The notes beneath the pieces are model-generated. The model made no database searches and was not told the origin of the DNA. It saw nothing but the letters and a program-made list of their open reading frames with translations. 64,000 nt of DNA from Oscheius dolichura (lineage: Eukaryota > Nematoda > Chromadorea > Rhabditida > Rhabditidae), in NCBI GenBank assembly GCA_932521035.1, contig OW051494.1, positions 5,318,001 through 5,382,000 of the forward strand, read 5' to 3'. Position 1 is the stretch's first letter, and each line of letters opens with the position of its first letter. Below, piece by piece: positions 48,260 to 60,032 of the stretch. Both the position numbers and the translations under genes were made by a program.

Positions 48260-48727
48260 TCCTGAAATGTTCTTATTTTGAAAAGGGAGAAACGGGAGAG
48301 AAGAGAAGAGGCGGGCAAGGGAGAAAAGGACAGGTCATTTAACCAAACACGCTCGTCTTTTCAGTACAGGCGACCGCCGTTTACAGCGAAATTCCGTTGG
48401 ATTTTAAATTTGAATTTTCTACGGCAAAAGTTCATTCGCTCTTCGGGAAACGTCTACGGAGCAACAATCACAGGTACGTGGAGGGATGCCCCTTTCGTCT
48501 GGTTGCTTTCCCGGAAGAGAACGCGACGCGTCCCCCTGGCTTCGCTTACTTTCATCATCTACCAAAACTATTCGATTCGATTAGGCCCAAGAAAAGAGTT
48601 ATTCTTCTTCTTATTCTTCTAGCCCAGTCAAAAGTTCCCTCCTCTGCCATAATATCCGTCCTCTCGCTCCTCCCGCACCCGCCCATTAGCACCCTAATCT
48701 CATTACCTCATTTAGGCAGCGGTGACA
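48260..48727. other. Bidirectional upstream region of BCL7 and the 48728 gene
   Basis: About 470 bp. TTTAGGCAG lies 8-12 bases before the plus-strand ATG. No RNA gene or confident small gene was recognised. Confidence 0.35.
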
Positions 48728-51185
48728 ATGCCGTCTCAAAAGAAAACGGACGACTCGGACGGAATGGCCGGCCAGTCTTCCCAAGACCAGGATATTCCAC
48801 GGCGACGATCCTCCAGTCGACTACAGGCTAAGGTTCCCCTTCTTGTGTGAGAAAGTAATGGTATATTTCTTTAGGCGGAGAAGAGTACAGCTGATCAGAG
48901 GGAGACGTCAGAAGAAGTAGAGATACTACAGTCGAAGCCAATTCGCCAAAGGTCGCGAAGTCGATCAGTGGGAAGAGAAACCAAAACTACGACGAAATCC
49001 GAGGATAAATTGACGATTGTGGAGGAAGAGGAGGTGGGCAGACGGGGAAGAAGGCGGATACCCGAAATTTAGAAGGAGACGACACCCGGCAAGCGGGGAC
49101 GACGGTCGCGTACCACCACCCCCACGAGGACCCTGCCGGCACGAGCAGCTGCCAAGAGCCCCTCGAGAGAACCGTCTTCTCCTGTCCGACTGACGAGGTC
49201 CGCGAGGAAACTCGGCTACCGAACACCAGAAGCGGAGGGAAAGGGAAAGGAGTCACCCAAGCTTACCTTTGCAGAGGTATTAACTCCTCTATTCGGTCAC
49301 TCTGTTCAGAGTCCCTTACGTCCTCCAGAAGACGAGGAGACCATTCAAAGGAAGGCGTCTCCTCAAACTCAACCCCCACCAGAAAGGACGTCTAGAGACG
49401 CGTCTGTCCCAGAAATTATTCAGCTCTCGGATGAGGTGGGCAGTACAGGGTGGCAGACAACGAACTTTTATTTAGGAGGACGAGCCGATGGATGTCTCCG
49501 CGGCAGAATTTATCGAGATCTCCACATCTGCGCAGAATCCAACTGAAAGATTCTCTGAGGATCCCGAGATAACTACCGAACGAGGAGGCCCTGTTCAGAA
49601 GGAGGACGAGGATATTCCGGACGGGGAGAAGGACAGGGATGTAGTGGTGACGGAGGAGATTGAACTGGAGGTGGAACGGACGTTGGAGACCAAGTACATT
49701 TTCGGGGTAGGAAAGGCGGTAGACGGGTGATGTCTCATGTCTAGGAGACTGGAACCACGGGAACAGACGGACTGAAGGACGCCGAAGAAGAACCGGAGGA
49801 ACACGCCGACCCGACAGCAGCCGTAAGTAGACGGGCAGTTCTCTACTCACTCTTTATAGGACATAGAAGCTGGACTAGTCCAACAGGAGGAATTAGCAGT
49901 TGCTTCGGCGGAGACGACAGAGACCGGGCCCGATACGAAGGAGGATGCCATGGAAGAAGATGAGCAGGGTGAGAAATCAACTGGAACTACCGTCTCCTCG
50001 GGGGAGTCCCCTTCGACCCAGATTGGTGAGAAAACAATCGAACAAGCGGTGAGATATATCTCAAACAATAACGGCCCCTACAGGAAAGCAGTAGAATTTG
50101 GGGCGAGGACTTGACTACACCCTCTCCTGTCCAAGAAACAGAAACACAGGTGACTCGAAGGCTCGTGGGCAGTGCTTATTCCTATTCTAGACTCTAACAA
50201 CAGAAATAACCCCGAACCATGAAAATCTCAATAACGACGGGGAAGATTCTACGACAATCAAGGGCCCCACCCCGGAACTTTTGCAATCGGTTTCGAGCGA
50301 GACTCTCCTCAAGAAAAAGAAGAATAAGGTGGGACTTGCACATTTTTATAATCAAAAAAGATTTTTAGACGAAAAGTAGATCACCAATACCGCCAGTTTT
50401 CGAGGAAAGTTCGCTTCCCCTTGGAAATGAGGTGGTGGGAGTCGAGACGGCAGGAGTCGAGAAGAGAAAAAAGAAGAAGGTCCGCTTTTTTTCTTTAGCA
50501 ATTCATGTTTCTATACAGAAGAAGGCATCAATGAAAGAAGAAAAGACCGAAACGCTGGATATCGAATCGAAAAAGAAGACCAATGAACCCGTCAAAATAA
50601 CTGTTGATGTGGAAGAAGGAAGACAGGTGACTGGGCCCAGAATTCCTTATGAAAAAGATACATTTAGGGAGAAAAAGACGCAACATGCAATGTTCTTTCG
50701 GAAAATCAACAGACAAAGGTCAAAAAAGGGAAAAAGAATAAAAAGGTACCGTTCTTCGATATGTTTCAATTTTTAGAGTAGAAAAATATCATGGCGACTT
50801 CCAAAGTAGATTTTTGTGTACTTTATGCTAATTTTAGGTTCCCGTAGTACTGGTAGACTCCGAGAGAGATAACGGTAAAAAGCAAACAGTAAAACCTTCA
50901 AGAACGATAAAGGAAAAAAATGATACCAAAAAAGTGAGTTTGTCTGCGTCTATAGCATCGTCTGTTTACCCCGTCTGCCTCGTTTGCCCCGATCTGGCCC
51001 CCTTTTCCTTCCCGTGGTTCCTGCATTCTGTTGCACCACACTTGACTCAATTGATCTTTTTCTCCGAGGAAATAACCTTTTCTTCTTTTTCTCAACAGCA
51101 CATCACACAAAGATACGTTGCCGAACTCCTTACTTATCCATCACAGAATAACGCCACAGAACTAAATACTTGGTCCTCATTGTAA
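48728..51185 (+). CDS. Large acidic/basic disordered protein, unknown function
   Basis: A dozen or so short exons, phase-compatible, from ATG 48728 (MPSQKKTDDSDGMAGQSSQD) to TAA 51183-51185 (NATELNTWSSL). Composition alternates basic SR/TP-rich segments (RQRSRSRSVGRE, GKRGRRSRTTTPTRT, REPSSPVRLTRSARK) with very acidic ones (EEVEILQ, EDEPMDVSAAEF, EEEPEEHADPTAA) and Lys-rich blocks (LLKKKKNK, EKRKKKK). There are no predicted membrane segments, signal peptide or recognised domain. Basic patches could be nuclear localisation signals, and the S/T-P sites kinase targets. It is probably a nuclear, chromatin-associated scaffold, but this is inference from composition. Its stop lies 27 bp before a possible upstream start of MPP10. 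Confidence 0.65.
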
Positions 51186-51469
51186 TTTAGTCCTAGCCCA
51201 TCAAATCCGTAATGTTGAAAGTAAGGAGTACTCGAGAACTGGTCGATCTTTTTCTGAGCGACAAATTGCTTATGCATCGCAAGGGTAAACAGGTTTTGCT
51301 TATGGGATCACATAAAATTAGCCGCAGCTTACACAGCAAATTTGAAATTACAGCTCGGCGCCCTCGGATAAACTCGCATTCTTATTTTTTTGAGAGTGAC
51401 ATTCCTTGTTTCTTTCCAATTTATCAACTATATTTGTCGTTGAAATAATATTTTATTTAGAATCAGAAA

Positions 51470-53734
51470 ATGGTTGATAGCAATGAACACGTTGGTAGAG
51501 GCACTTCAATGATTGAATATCCAAACCTCACTCTAAAAAGGCTGTTTTCTGAGTTAGTTTCAATTCCGGTTTTTTTTTTCTAATAACCCTTTAGACCGGA
51601 TAGTTGTTGCATCCAGTTAACATCGTTACTGCAGGAACTTTATGCCTGGAGCAATAAAAATCAAAGGCGTACGGATGATCTTCCGGATACTTTTTTGAAT
51701 AACGATTCTGAAACTATGTGGCAATTTATTGCACATAAAAACAGACAAATCGATAAAGATTGGCGTAAACATAAGGTAGAGCTTATTAAGAAATATAATC
51801 ATTCATGTTTAGGCACTTCTTGATGAACCTATTGCTGTCTCTGCTTTATTCTCTGACATTGGAGAAGAAGACGAATCAGAGGAAGAAGCTAGCATACATG
51901 ATGAAAATTCGGATAAAGAGAATGAGTCGGATTTAGACGATATAGCTGATGAAGAAGAGTGCGATCTTTTTAATTTGAATGATGAAGATCTGAAAGACCT
52001 TGAGCGGGAGCTAGAAGAGGAAAAAGGATTACAAGATGGGTCTTCTGTTGAAAAACAAAACGAGAAACCAGCCAGAAAATACCGCAAAAGCATAGTAGAT
52101 GACAAATTTTTCAAGTAAGTTTTTCACATATCTTGTTGTATTTTCACTTACAGCTTAGCTGAAATGAATGCATTCTGTGATGAAGCGGAAAAGCAAAATG
52201 AGGACGAAGAAATTTTGTTAACAGCGGATGATTCCTGGGGTGGCCCCGCTAATTATCGATACGAGGATTTCTTTGGGACACTGGATGGTGTGGTCGGTAA
52301 TGAAGATACTCGTGTACAAGCATCGAGAAAAAGAAAAGCGGTTGAGCCAAAGTTCGTTGTAAAAAAGAGAAAATACATTTATTTTAGTAAAACTGAAGGT
52401 AGAAAGAAAAGTGTTCGGTTCGCATTAGAAGATGAAGATGCCAAAGTTACCGAGGCCATAGAAGGAGTACAGAATGTATCGAAATCAACAAAAACGCTTT
52501 TCGGAGCTGCGAACACAGAGGAAGTAGAGAGCAGACTGAAAACTGATATTCGCAAGGTAGTTTTGCTATTTAAATAGCAGTTAACGCTGTTTTTAGCTAA
52601 AAGAATCTATTCGGAAGTACGAAGAAGAGAATCTTCAACCTCGAACGTGGGAGTTAAGCGGTGAAGTTACCGGACAACAAAGAGCTGAAAACGAATTGCT
52701 GGAAACACATCTTCAATTCGATAATACGGCTAAGAGAGCTCCAGAGATTACTGAAGAATTCACTGAAAGAATTGAAGCTTTAATCAAACAGCGAATAAAA
52801 GACCAGGTAAACTTTCTGGTCGTTATGTTCATATTATACTTCTGTTGCAGGCCTTTGACGATGTTGTTAGAATAAAAAAGATAGACGAAAAGAGAGAAGC
52901 CTATCGCAATGAAGCAATCGAAGAACAAGAAACTATGAAGAAGTCACTTTCAGAAATTTACGAGAAGGAGTATCAGAAATCTGCTGGCGTACGTCGGAAT
53001 TAATCTTTTTGTATAGTATACTTCAGCAATCTGAAAATTCTGAAAAAATAAACCCTCTTCATAAAGAGTTAGAAGAAAGGATGAACAGTCTTTTCAATTT
53101 AATCGACGCTATGTCGCACTTTGAATACACACCGCCAACAGTTCGGCCGGAAATTAAAGTCGTCTCTAATATGGCAGCACTCCAAATGGAGGAAGTCGGT
53201 ATGCAAGCATCAACAGATGCTCAGCTGCTTGCCCCAGAAGAAATAAGAAGAAAGCAAAAGGGTGAACTGAAGGTTGCTTTTATTTTAAAAATTCTTTTCA
53301 CTTTTGTTTCAAAATGAATCCATTTTACTTTCAGGCAGATGAAGAACGAACTAAAACTGATAAGCTGCGACAACGTAGAAAGAAAAAGACAAAGCAGCGG
53401 TAAGTTCTTTCAAAATGCTACTCATTTATACCCATTAAGCGTTATGATTGATCGAGTAGGAGTTGAAAAAGCTTTAGCCGGCCAGATAGAGAAAAAGTTA
53501 AAAAAGAAGAAAGGAGTTGACAGAAAAGAAGACAACTTAAAGAGTAGCAACTTCTTCAGCAAGCTGCAAGAAACAGTTCAAAAAGTAAGCTTTCTTATAC
53601 CTTCTTTGTACATTCTTCTGGCGTTCTAACCGCTTTACTTATTTTAATTTTAGGAACTCAAAGATAAAACGACTAAAAAGAAGAAAGTGAAAAGTGAAAA
53701 AGTAAAGGCAGGTGGTAGCAAATTTAAGTTGTAA
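51470..53734 (+). CDS. MPP10: MPP10, U3 snoRNP protein
   Basis: AT-rich spliced gene. It opens MVDSNEHVGRGTSMIEYPNL; an acidic region (EEDESEEEASIHDE, DLERELEEEKGL) is followed by the conserved KFFNLAEMNAFCDEAEK, YEDFFGTLDG, RPRTWELSGEVTGQQRAENE-type block (here QPRTWELSGEVTGQQR), LLETHLQFDNT and FTERIEALIKQRI. The end is Lys-rich (KALAGQIEKKLKKKKG, KAGGSKFKL), TAA 53732-53734. MPP10 works with IMP3 and IMP4 in the small-subunit processome for 18S rRNA maturation in the nucleolus. A TTTTATTTAG acceptor ends 9 bases before the ATG. An upstream exon ATGTTGAAA at 51212 followed by GTAAGG would join in frame and add six residues, so the true start may be 51212. Confidence 0.92.
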
Positions 53735-54045
53735 CCACACGTTTTAACAATTCTCGCCTGTTTGCTTAACTGTTCCCCATAGAGCGCGCTTATTGGCGAC
53801 TGTCTACAGGCTGTTCGCACAACGATTGTCTATTCGTGAAGCTAATACAACCAATATTCTTTGTTTCATATTTGTTGCCTACAATTTGTTGATTTGTTGT
53901 TGTTATCTCTCCATTGAATGGTAATTAAAATTTTATATTTTTCAATGTTCACGGTAATCTCCTATCAATATTTTATCTTGTATTAAGCGCACGATATCAT
54001 ACCTTTCTAGGGTTTAACCAATTGCAGTTTTTCTTGTCCTCTATT

Positions 54046-56211
54046 ATGAACTACAGTGGGAGTAGTGCCGGCAATTATGGGCAACATCCGATGACACAAA
54101 TGGGACAACAGCAACTGCAGCAACAGCAGATGCATATGCAGCAACAACAACAGAATCAAAGAATGGTTAGCATTACTTTCAGAAGAAAAAAGTAACAGTC
54201 CGCGATGCCAAGAAAGAAATAATTATTAGAATATCGAGAATTTGCAAAAAATACTTGTGACGTGTTTGTTTCAGTCTATTATGTAAGACATTTCAGATGA
54301 TGCAGCAGCAAGGAATACGAAATGGTTATCCCGGGATGCATCCTGGCATGAGTCAAGGTTTGTTAATACTTAAAATATATTATGATTTTTAAGGAGGTTA
54401 CATATCACAGAAGAGTGCTCAGGAAATAACAAAGTTATGGCCGGTAGAATGGAGACAAGCATTACAACAAGAGCGAAATAGTGAGAAAAAGAAGAATTTG
54501 TTTCATAGCTACTTGTACGAGGTGGGCTATCGGTTTAATCCGTTATTGAAGGCAATTTAGTGGGAGCGTATGAGAATGACGATGAGCCATCCAGGAATGA
54601 TAGCAAACCCTGCTATGATGGGTGGTCAACAGCCAGGCATGATGTATGCCCAAAAGGGAGCTCCTGGAATGTTACCGGGAATGATGAACCCTGCGGTAAT
54701 ACAACAAAACAAGACTATGCATCCCCAAAATCCTTCTGTTGCTCAGACAATGCAAATGTAAGTACTATAAATTAGTGTTAAAAATTCGGTTTACAATTGC
54801 AGGCGTATGGCTCAAGCTCAAGCGGCTAATCAGCAGCAAGGACCACCTAGTGTTCAAGCTGTCTCACAATCATCTGTAATGTCGCATCCGCCTTCTGTGC
54901 CACAGGTATTCGCTCATTGAATGTATATAATGTATATTCACAGATAAATTCTGTTCAAAACGGTTCAGTTCCCTCCCCTTCTACACATTTAGTTGCTACA
55001 CATCCTCCAGGGCATTCTCCACAAATATTGAATCCTGCAACACCACGTGAGCTCCTTTTGCTAGCAGTAAATTTCTAATAGAAAATCCTCCATCAGTTCA
55101 ATCCGGAAACACTGAGGCAAACCCACCGTCACAACAAGATCCGGAATATATCAAGCTGCTTCAAGATCTTAAAAAGCTAGGAGATCCTTTAAAGAAAATT
55201 GTAGAAAGATGTATATTGGATAAAAAACCGTTGCCGAAAGCTCATGACAAACTTCTGGAAATAATAGAAGAAAAACGGTAACTTATTATTATTATTAATA
55301 TTATTAATATTTTCCATAAATTTTCAGCACAGTTCCAAAAGATCTTCTTTCAAAACTGCTCAAAAACACCCAACAGATCTTGGATCAAAATTCGCTGATT
55401 CATCCCATGTTGGAAGAGTTCAAGAAAGTGGAAGCGGAAAGAACGAAAATGACCGATGATCATAATAATGAAGAAGAAAAGCTTTTTTCGGTGCCGGAAA
55501 AGAAAATATATCTCAATCCATTTTCTTCTGTATCACATCTTTTTATCAGGTATAATTATTAGATGCAAAAAAATGTTTTTAGAGTGCCGGATGATGTTCC
55601 GCGGAATGAGGAAGGTATTAGCTCAACAGATAACGGGCTGAAGCGACCAGCTTGTGAAGACAATGATGTGCCAGCAAAAAAAATGAAAACGGAAGTTGAA
55701 GATGGACAGCCTGCACCTTATCCGAAGAAATTGGAGGTTATACATTGTAAGACATCCATTTACGTAGTTCAGGTTGAATGCATGTTTGGGAAAGGAGGGC
55801 GAAAATGGGAAATGTCCGAGGCAGCAGCTCAAGAATTAAGCGAAATCCCGTGGAAAATAGATCCCGATAGCGTTCCTCCTTCATACAAAAGCCCAGATGT
55901 GACGGTGTGCATTGATGCCAAAATACTGCTTGTACCTCCTCTTCGGGTGCAAATTCCTGGTTCATATCCGGATAAGAATCCAGTTGTACAGTTTGATCGA
56001 TCGTTCCCTCTTAGTGTGCAAGTTTCTGCTCAGCTAGCAACGGTTAGTGGTTTTTTTCTCACAATGATACCGGGAAAACAATTTTCAGTTATTTGAACGC
56101 CAGTTATCCCTTAGTACCTGCCGTTCCATTACAACAATATATGAATCGTATAAGACCGCCTGCCACGAACTGCTGCGAATTAAGGTAATTCATCCAAAAA
56201 CAATAACCTAA
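54046..56211 (+). CDS. MED15: Mediator subunit 15-like protein
   Basis: The Gln/Met-rich N-terminus (QQQLQQQQMHMQQQQQ) is followed by WPVEWRQALQQERNSEKKK and LFHSYLYEWERM (about 54440-54570), then Gln/Pro/Met-rich sequence. A helical segment DPEYIKLLQDLKKLGDPLKK with CILDKKPLPKAHDKLLEIIE corresponds to the MED15 central region. The C-terminus (about 55880-56200) has VPPLRVQIPGSYPDKNPVVQ and ITTIYESYKTACHELLRIK, colinear with the conserved MED15 C-terminal domain. Stop TAA is 56209-56211 if the last exon reads through a GTAATT. MED15 is a tail subunit linking activators to RNA polymerase II. A typical N-terminal KIX domain was not recognised. Confidence 0.8.
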
Positions 56212-57825
56212 CACTTGTAACCCTCCGTCGGTACAATGGCTTAGTTTTATTTTTTTCCCCAAAAAAAATTTGCAGCTCCTACGCTATTATTAATTAATTA
56301 CATCTAGAGGTCGCAGCATCCACATCTCGTAGAGAAGCAGCATCGCCAAAAACTCGTGGCCTGATTTACAAGAAATCTGCGCCACTCACTAGCGCTTTCC
56401 CTTCCGTCCTTCCACTGGTCTAGTCCTGTGATTGCCTCCCCTTTTTTGCCTACTCCTTCCTAGTCCTTCAAACAGTTTTTCCTGCCATTTCTTTCAGAAA
56501 AATATGTATAATAATTGTATTTAGTTCGTATTATGTTGTATAATTTGACTTTTACCCTTACTATGTAGTCTAGTGTAATTATAGTGGGTACTCCCGCCTG
56601 CATAATGGTTTAGTGTTAAATCACCGTCGATAACGAGTATTAAGCTGACTATAACATACCAAGACTCATTTAGCGTTTGTTTATATAACCCCGAGACAGT
56701 AAACGTTTGGATCATGGACGAAAGGAACGCCCTTCGAAGCTAAACTAAAATTGACTTGTATATATATAGTATATAGTACTCTTTTCAAAACGCGTACCAA
56801 GGTTTGGCTAAATTTTTCGGCAATTCCATACTGGTTTTGCATCGTCAATGTAGATGTTGTAGCTTCCCTTTGATAAGATAACATTTCCGTCCAACTTTCA
56901 ACTATTCCACGCAAGCCAACAGAAAACGACTGAAAACTCCGAAATATTCCTTTTGTATGCTCAAACCCCTTGGTAAATCGATTCCCCAATGCACCAAAAC
57001 TGTTACTTTCATTTTATTAGCAAATTGTGATATATGCTGTAAGGGTTGGGTTTCTGTGCAAGTTTAGTTCTAGGCACACACCCATAAGATGGGAAGTGAA
57101 ACCTCCCGCTTGCTCCTCTCAGGGGCGACTGGCTATTTTTCTACCAGTCTTACCAAACGCTGTAAAACTTTCCGATATTTTCAAAATAAATTTTATGATT
57201 TTGATTCGATACTGTACACCTATTTGGTTCAAGGGTTTCTAAAGCAATGTTGCCCAGGAGACGCCTCGCCAGATTATCTGTTTGTTGACACTCATGAGCT
57301 TTTTTCCCTAAACAAGAAAAATATGTATAAACTGAAATGCCATTTACCCCGTATGTCGATCAACTTTGAATATATAAACGCCTACTGATGTCTATGAAAT
57401 GATATATAAAAGTCTCTTTTCCGACACCATTACCTTGTCTTTTTGAAACTAAACTAGTACATTTGCGCGAGTCATAGTAAACGGCAAAGGTCGTTGTAAT
57501 CGCGCTGCTGGTAGCCCCCTCTCAAGCAATCGATTCTTTCAATTATTTTCGTTGGATAATCAGTATCGAGCATGTTTTTCATAGGTGATGTAAATACTGT
57601 ACTTCTGAAATTTTCGTCATTTTTCTACCGCAGTTGTTATCAAAAAGTATATGTGTACAATTTTTTTTTTGTAAAGGTTAGGTTCCCGTGCAAAGTTTTT
57701 TTTTCCATACGGGTATATTTCTGTGTAGCTTACCCACACATCAGATAGATCTACCGTTACTCTTTGCAGATGTTATCAAAAATTATTAATGACATCTTTT
57801 CAGGTGGTAGCAGGTGCCAAGAGGG
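56212..57825. other. 1.6-kb gap with two unexplained AT-rich open frames
   Basis: Plus 57089-57388 (MGSETSRLLLSG..., 99 codons) and minus 56989-56681 (GNRFTKGFEH..., begins with TTG, no ATG) are open for about 300 bases each in AT-rich DNA, where stops should be frequent. They point away from each other, 100 bp apart. Neither has a recognised domain. Two 28-base near-repeats lie at about 57036 and 57671 (GTAAGGGTTGGGTTTCTGTG versus GTAAAGGTTAGGTTCCCGTG). Short AT-rich and CT-rich tracts fill the remainder. Confidence 0.35.
57089..57388 (+). CDS. Hypothetical small protein, 99 residues
   Basis: Single open frame from ATG with an AAG just before it. The start MGSETSRLL would suit N-myristoylation. 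Cys-rich centre KQCCPGDASPDY; no transmembrane segment or known motif. No intron is needed, unlike confident neighbours, although a GTATGT donor occurs near its end. A chance open frame is possible. Confidence 0.3.
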   Translation: MGSETSRLLLSGATGYFSTSLTKRCKTFRYFQNKFYDFDSILYTYLVQGFLKQCCPGDASPDYLFVDTHELFSLNKKNMYKLKCHLPRMSINFEYINAY

Positions 57826-60032
57826 ATGGAAGACGGGTCTGGGTATTACCACAACCAAGGTCGGCCGGCAGCTCCGGCAATGCAACAACTTGCAGCCGGT
57901 TTGTTTTCTATATATCTGCCATTTTGTTTCTAGTTTGATCTATATAAGTTTGATTAATTTAGATATAAATATATCAGTTTAGACATACAATATATAAAAC
58001 CAGCTTAAAATATATTTTAAGGTCCTAGCAAAGTTGGCAAAGATGATCCATATTTTAAAGCTAGAAAGGCAATGTAAGCTTTTTTTTGTAAAATTCACAA
58101 AGTCGTATTATTTTATAGGTTTAGCAAATTCCCGGAAGATTGGAAAAGAAAAGTAACCAGTGAACGGGACAACACTAAAAGATTACTATTGTTCGAAAGC
58201 TATGTTAAACAATTGAAAATGTCAGAAGAACATCAAAACCGCCAATTAAATTTTCAAAGGACAAGAGGTATTGATCTGTGACGGTTAATATATTAAAATA
58301 ATTAAGAACAACATATCCAACAAGCTCAACAACTACAAATGCAGAAACAACAACAGGCGGCATATCAACAAAGGGCAGTTATGCTACCACCACGTATTGA
58401 AGAAGCACATAGCAATCGCGCTAGGTATTGCTTATATATTTATTTATAAAGGTGCACCATTTTCAGTCCCATTCCACCGTCATATATGAATCCACCAAAT
58501 GGCCATGCTCTTGCCAATAATCCCAACAGCTTTCGTCAAGCTAAAATTCTTCATCCAGCCATTGCTAATAACACGGGAATGAAAAGAGTTCACAGCCCAG
58601 AAGAAGACTATGGCGTTCGCACAAATGTGAAGCGAGTAAAACAAGAGGATATATTCGGAACTCAAGAGCCTTTCACCGCTTCTCCGCCTCCCCCTCAGCA
58701 GTTGCTCTACGGGCAGAGATCTCCTGGGGGTACAGTCTATCTTCATCAAAAAACGTCTGGTGGACAAGTTAGAATTTTACCCGCTACTGTTGCTTTAATG
58801 GGTTCGCAACCGCCTCAAAGTAAACCATTATATGTTCAAACGAATTCAGCAGTGAGTTCACAACCGTTGGTTCAACCAGGAGCTTTACGCAAACAGGTGA
58901 GTCTTACCGTATATTTCTAATTCAACTAACTCCAGCTCATTTTAGAATGTGATTTATCGAACTGAACAAGGCGTGAGAAAAATAATTAATAATTTTGGTC
59001 ATGTGAGTCCTCTTGGTCAAGAATTAATGAGCCCGGCATCTTCATCGAGTTCTGTCGATCCTGAATGTGCCATTAGAGTAGTGCCTGAATATACCGATTA
59101 TAACATAACGGAACAATCGCGATTTCGCCGAATTCTTACACCGGTATATCTAGATATGACTGTTTTTACAAACACAATTATAGCATGGTGTTGTGGAAGA
59201 ACGCGTCCAGACATCCAGTCCCGAGTGTACAACAGAGTTTGGTAGAACTGTCTATACCCCACAGGCTAATTATGTTAGTTTATTTTTTAGTAAACTTTCT
59301 GATTAATGTTTGTTATTTTCCTTTTTAACGAATTCAAGACAGAGTTTTAGGATGTTAAGACTGAAATCAACGATGTCAATTTAAATTTTCAACCTGAATT
59401 TATGAATAACCAAGCTCAAATGAAGCCAGAAATGACTACCGCACCGCAACAAACACAAGTGCAGCCTCGTCCTATACCTTCAAATTCACAGGACAGTTTA
59501 TTGGAGGAGCTTCGGAAAAATCCAGAATATCGAACATTCGTATGGTGGTGTATAAACAGAAATCTGTTATTTAGATTGCAAATTTGCGGGAGAAATATTC
59601 TGCAGATATTAAACGCATAATGGCTCGGATTAAAATTGATCAAGGATATTTTCCACAGACATTTTCAGAGATCATGCAAATCCTAAGCTATAAGATGTTA
59701 GTTTTGAATATTTCTTGGAAATCTTTTTTAGTCCGGTGGAGAAACTGGATTGGGAGAAACTAGAAGCGCGTATAAAGAGTACAATTGAAAGTGCTGGAAT
59801 TTGTTACCCTCTATTCGCCGAACTAAAGCGTTTGTCCGGTGATGCTCCTGGTATGATCCCGTACACTTATGCATGACATTATATCATACTCATAGACGTT
59901 CAATCTGAAAAATCTCCCGACGCAAAAATCAGCCTTGATCCATGGAATATATGTAGAGCGCAGTTCATTCATGTTCCACAATTTGTTCTTGATGTGGTAA
60001 ACGACCAGGAAATAGAAGACAAATGTATATAA
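57826..60032 (+). CDS. Gln-rich protein sharing a module with the adjacent MED15 gene
   Basis: Start MEDGSGYYHNQGRPAAPAMQ at 57826, after the acceptor CTTTTCAG at 57794-57801. Exons continue through PYFKARKA and FPEDWKRKVTSERDNTKRLL with LFESYVKQL (about 58130-58215). This module matches the MED15 stretch WPVEWRQALQQERNSEKKK...LFHSYLYE: P-x-(E/D)-W-(R/K)-x-x-(L/V)-x-x-E-R-(N/D)-(S/T)-x-K. Gln-rich and Pro-rich sequence follows, then NVIYRTEQGVRKIINNFGHV and RFRRILTPHGVVEERVQT, and a C-terminal helical region (MARIKIDQGYFPQTFSEIM, KLDWEKLEARIKSTIES). It ends QEIEDKCI, TAA 60030-60032. Unrecognised; possibly a diverged tandem duplicate of MED15 or another transcription cofactor. Confidence 0.6.

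Noticed and set aside
57036-57700. Two near-repeats considered as spliced-leader RNA genes
   Set aside because: No Sm-binding site or hairpins were recognised downstream, and the copies diverge within the putative leader.
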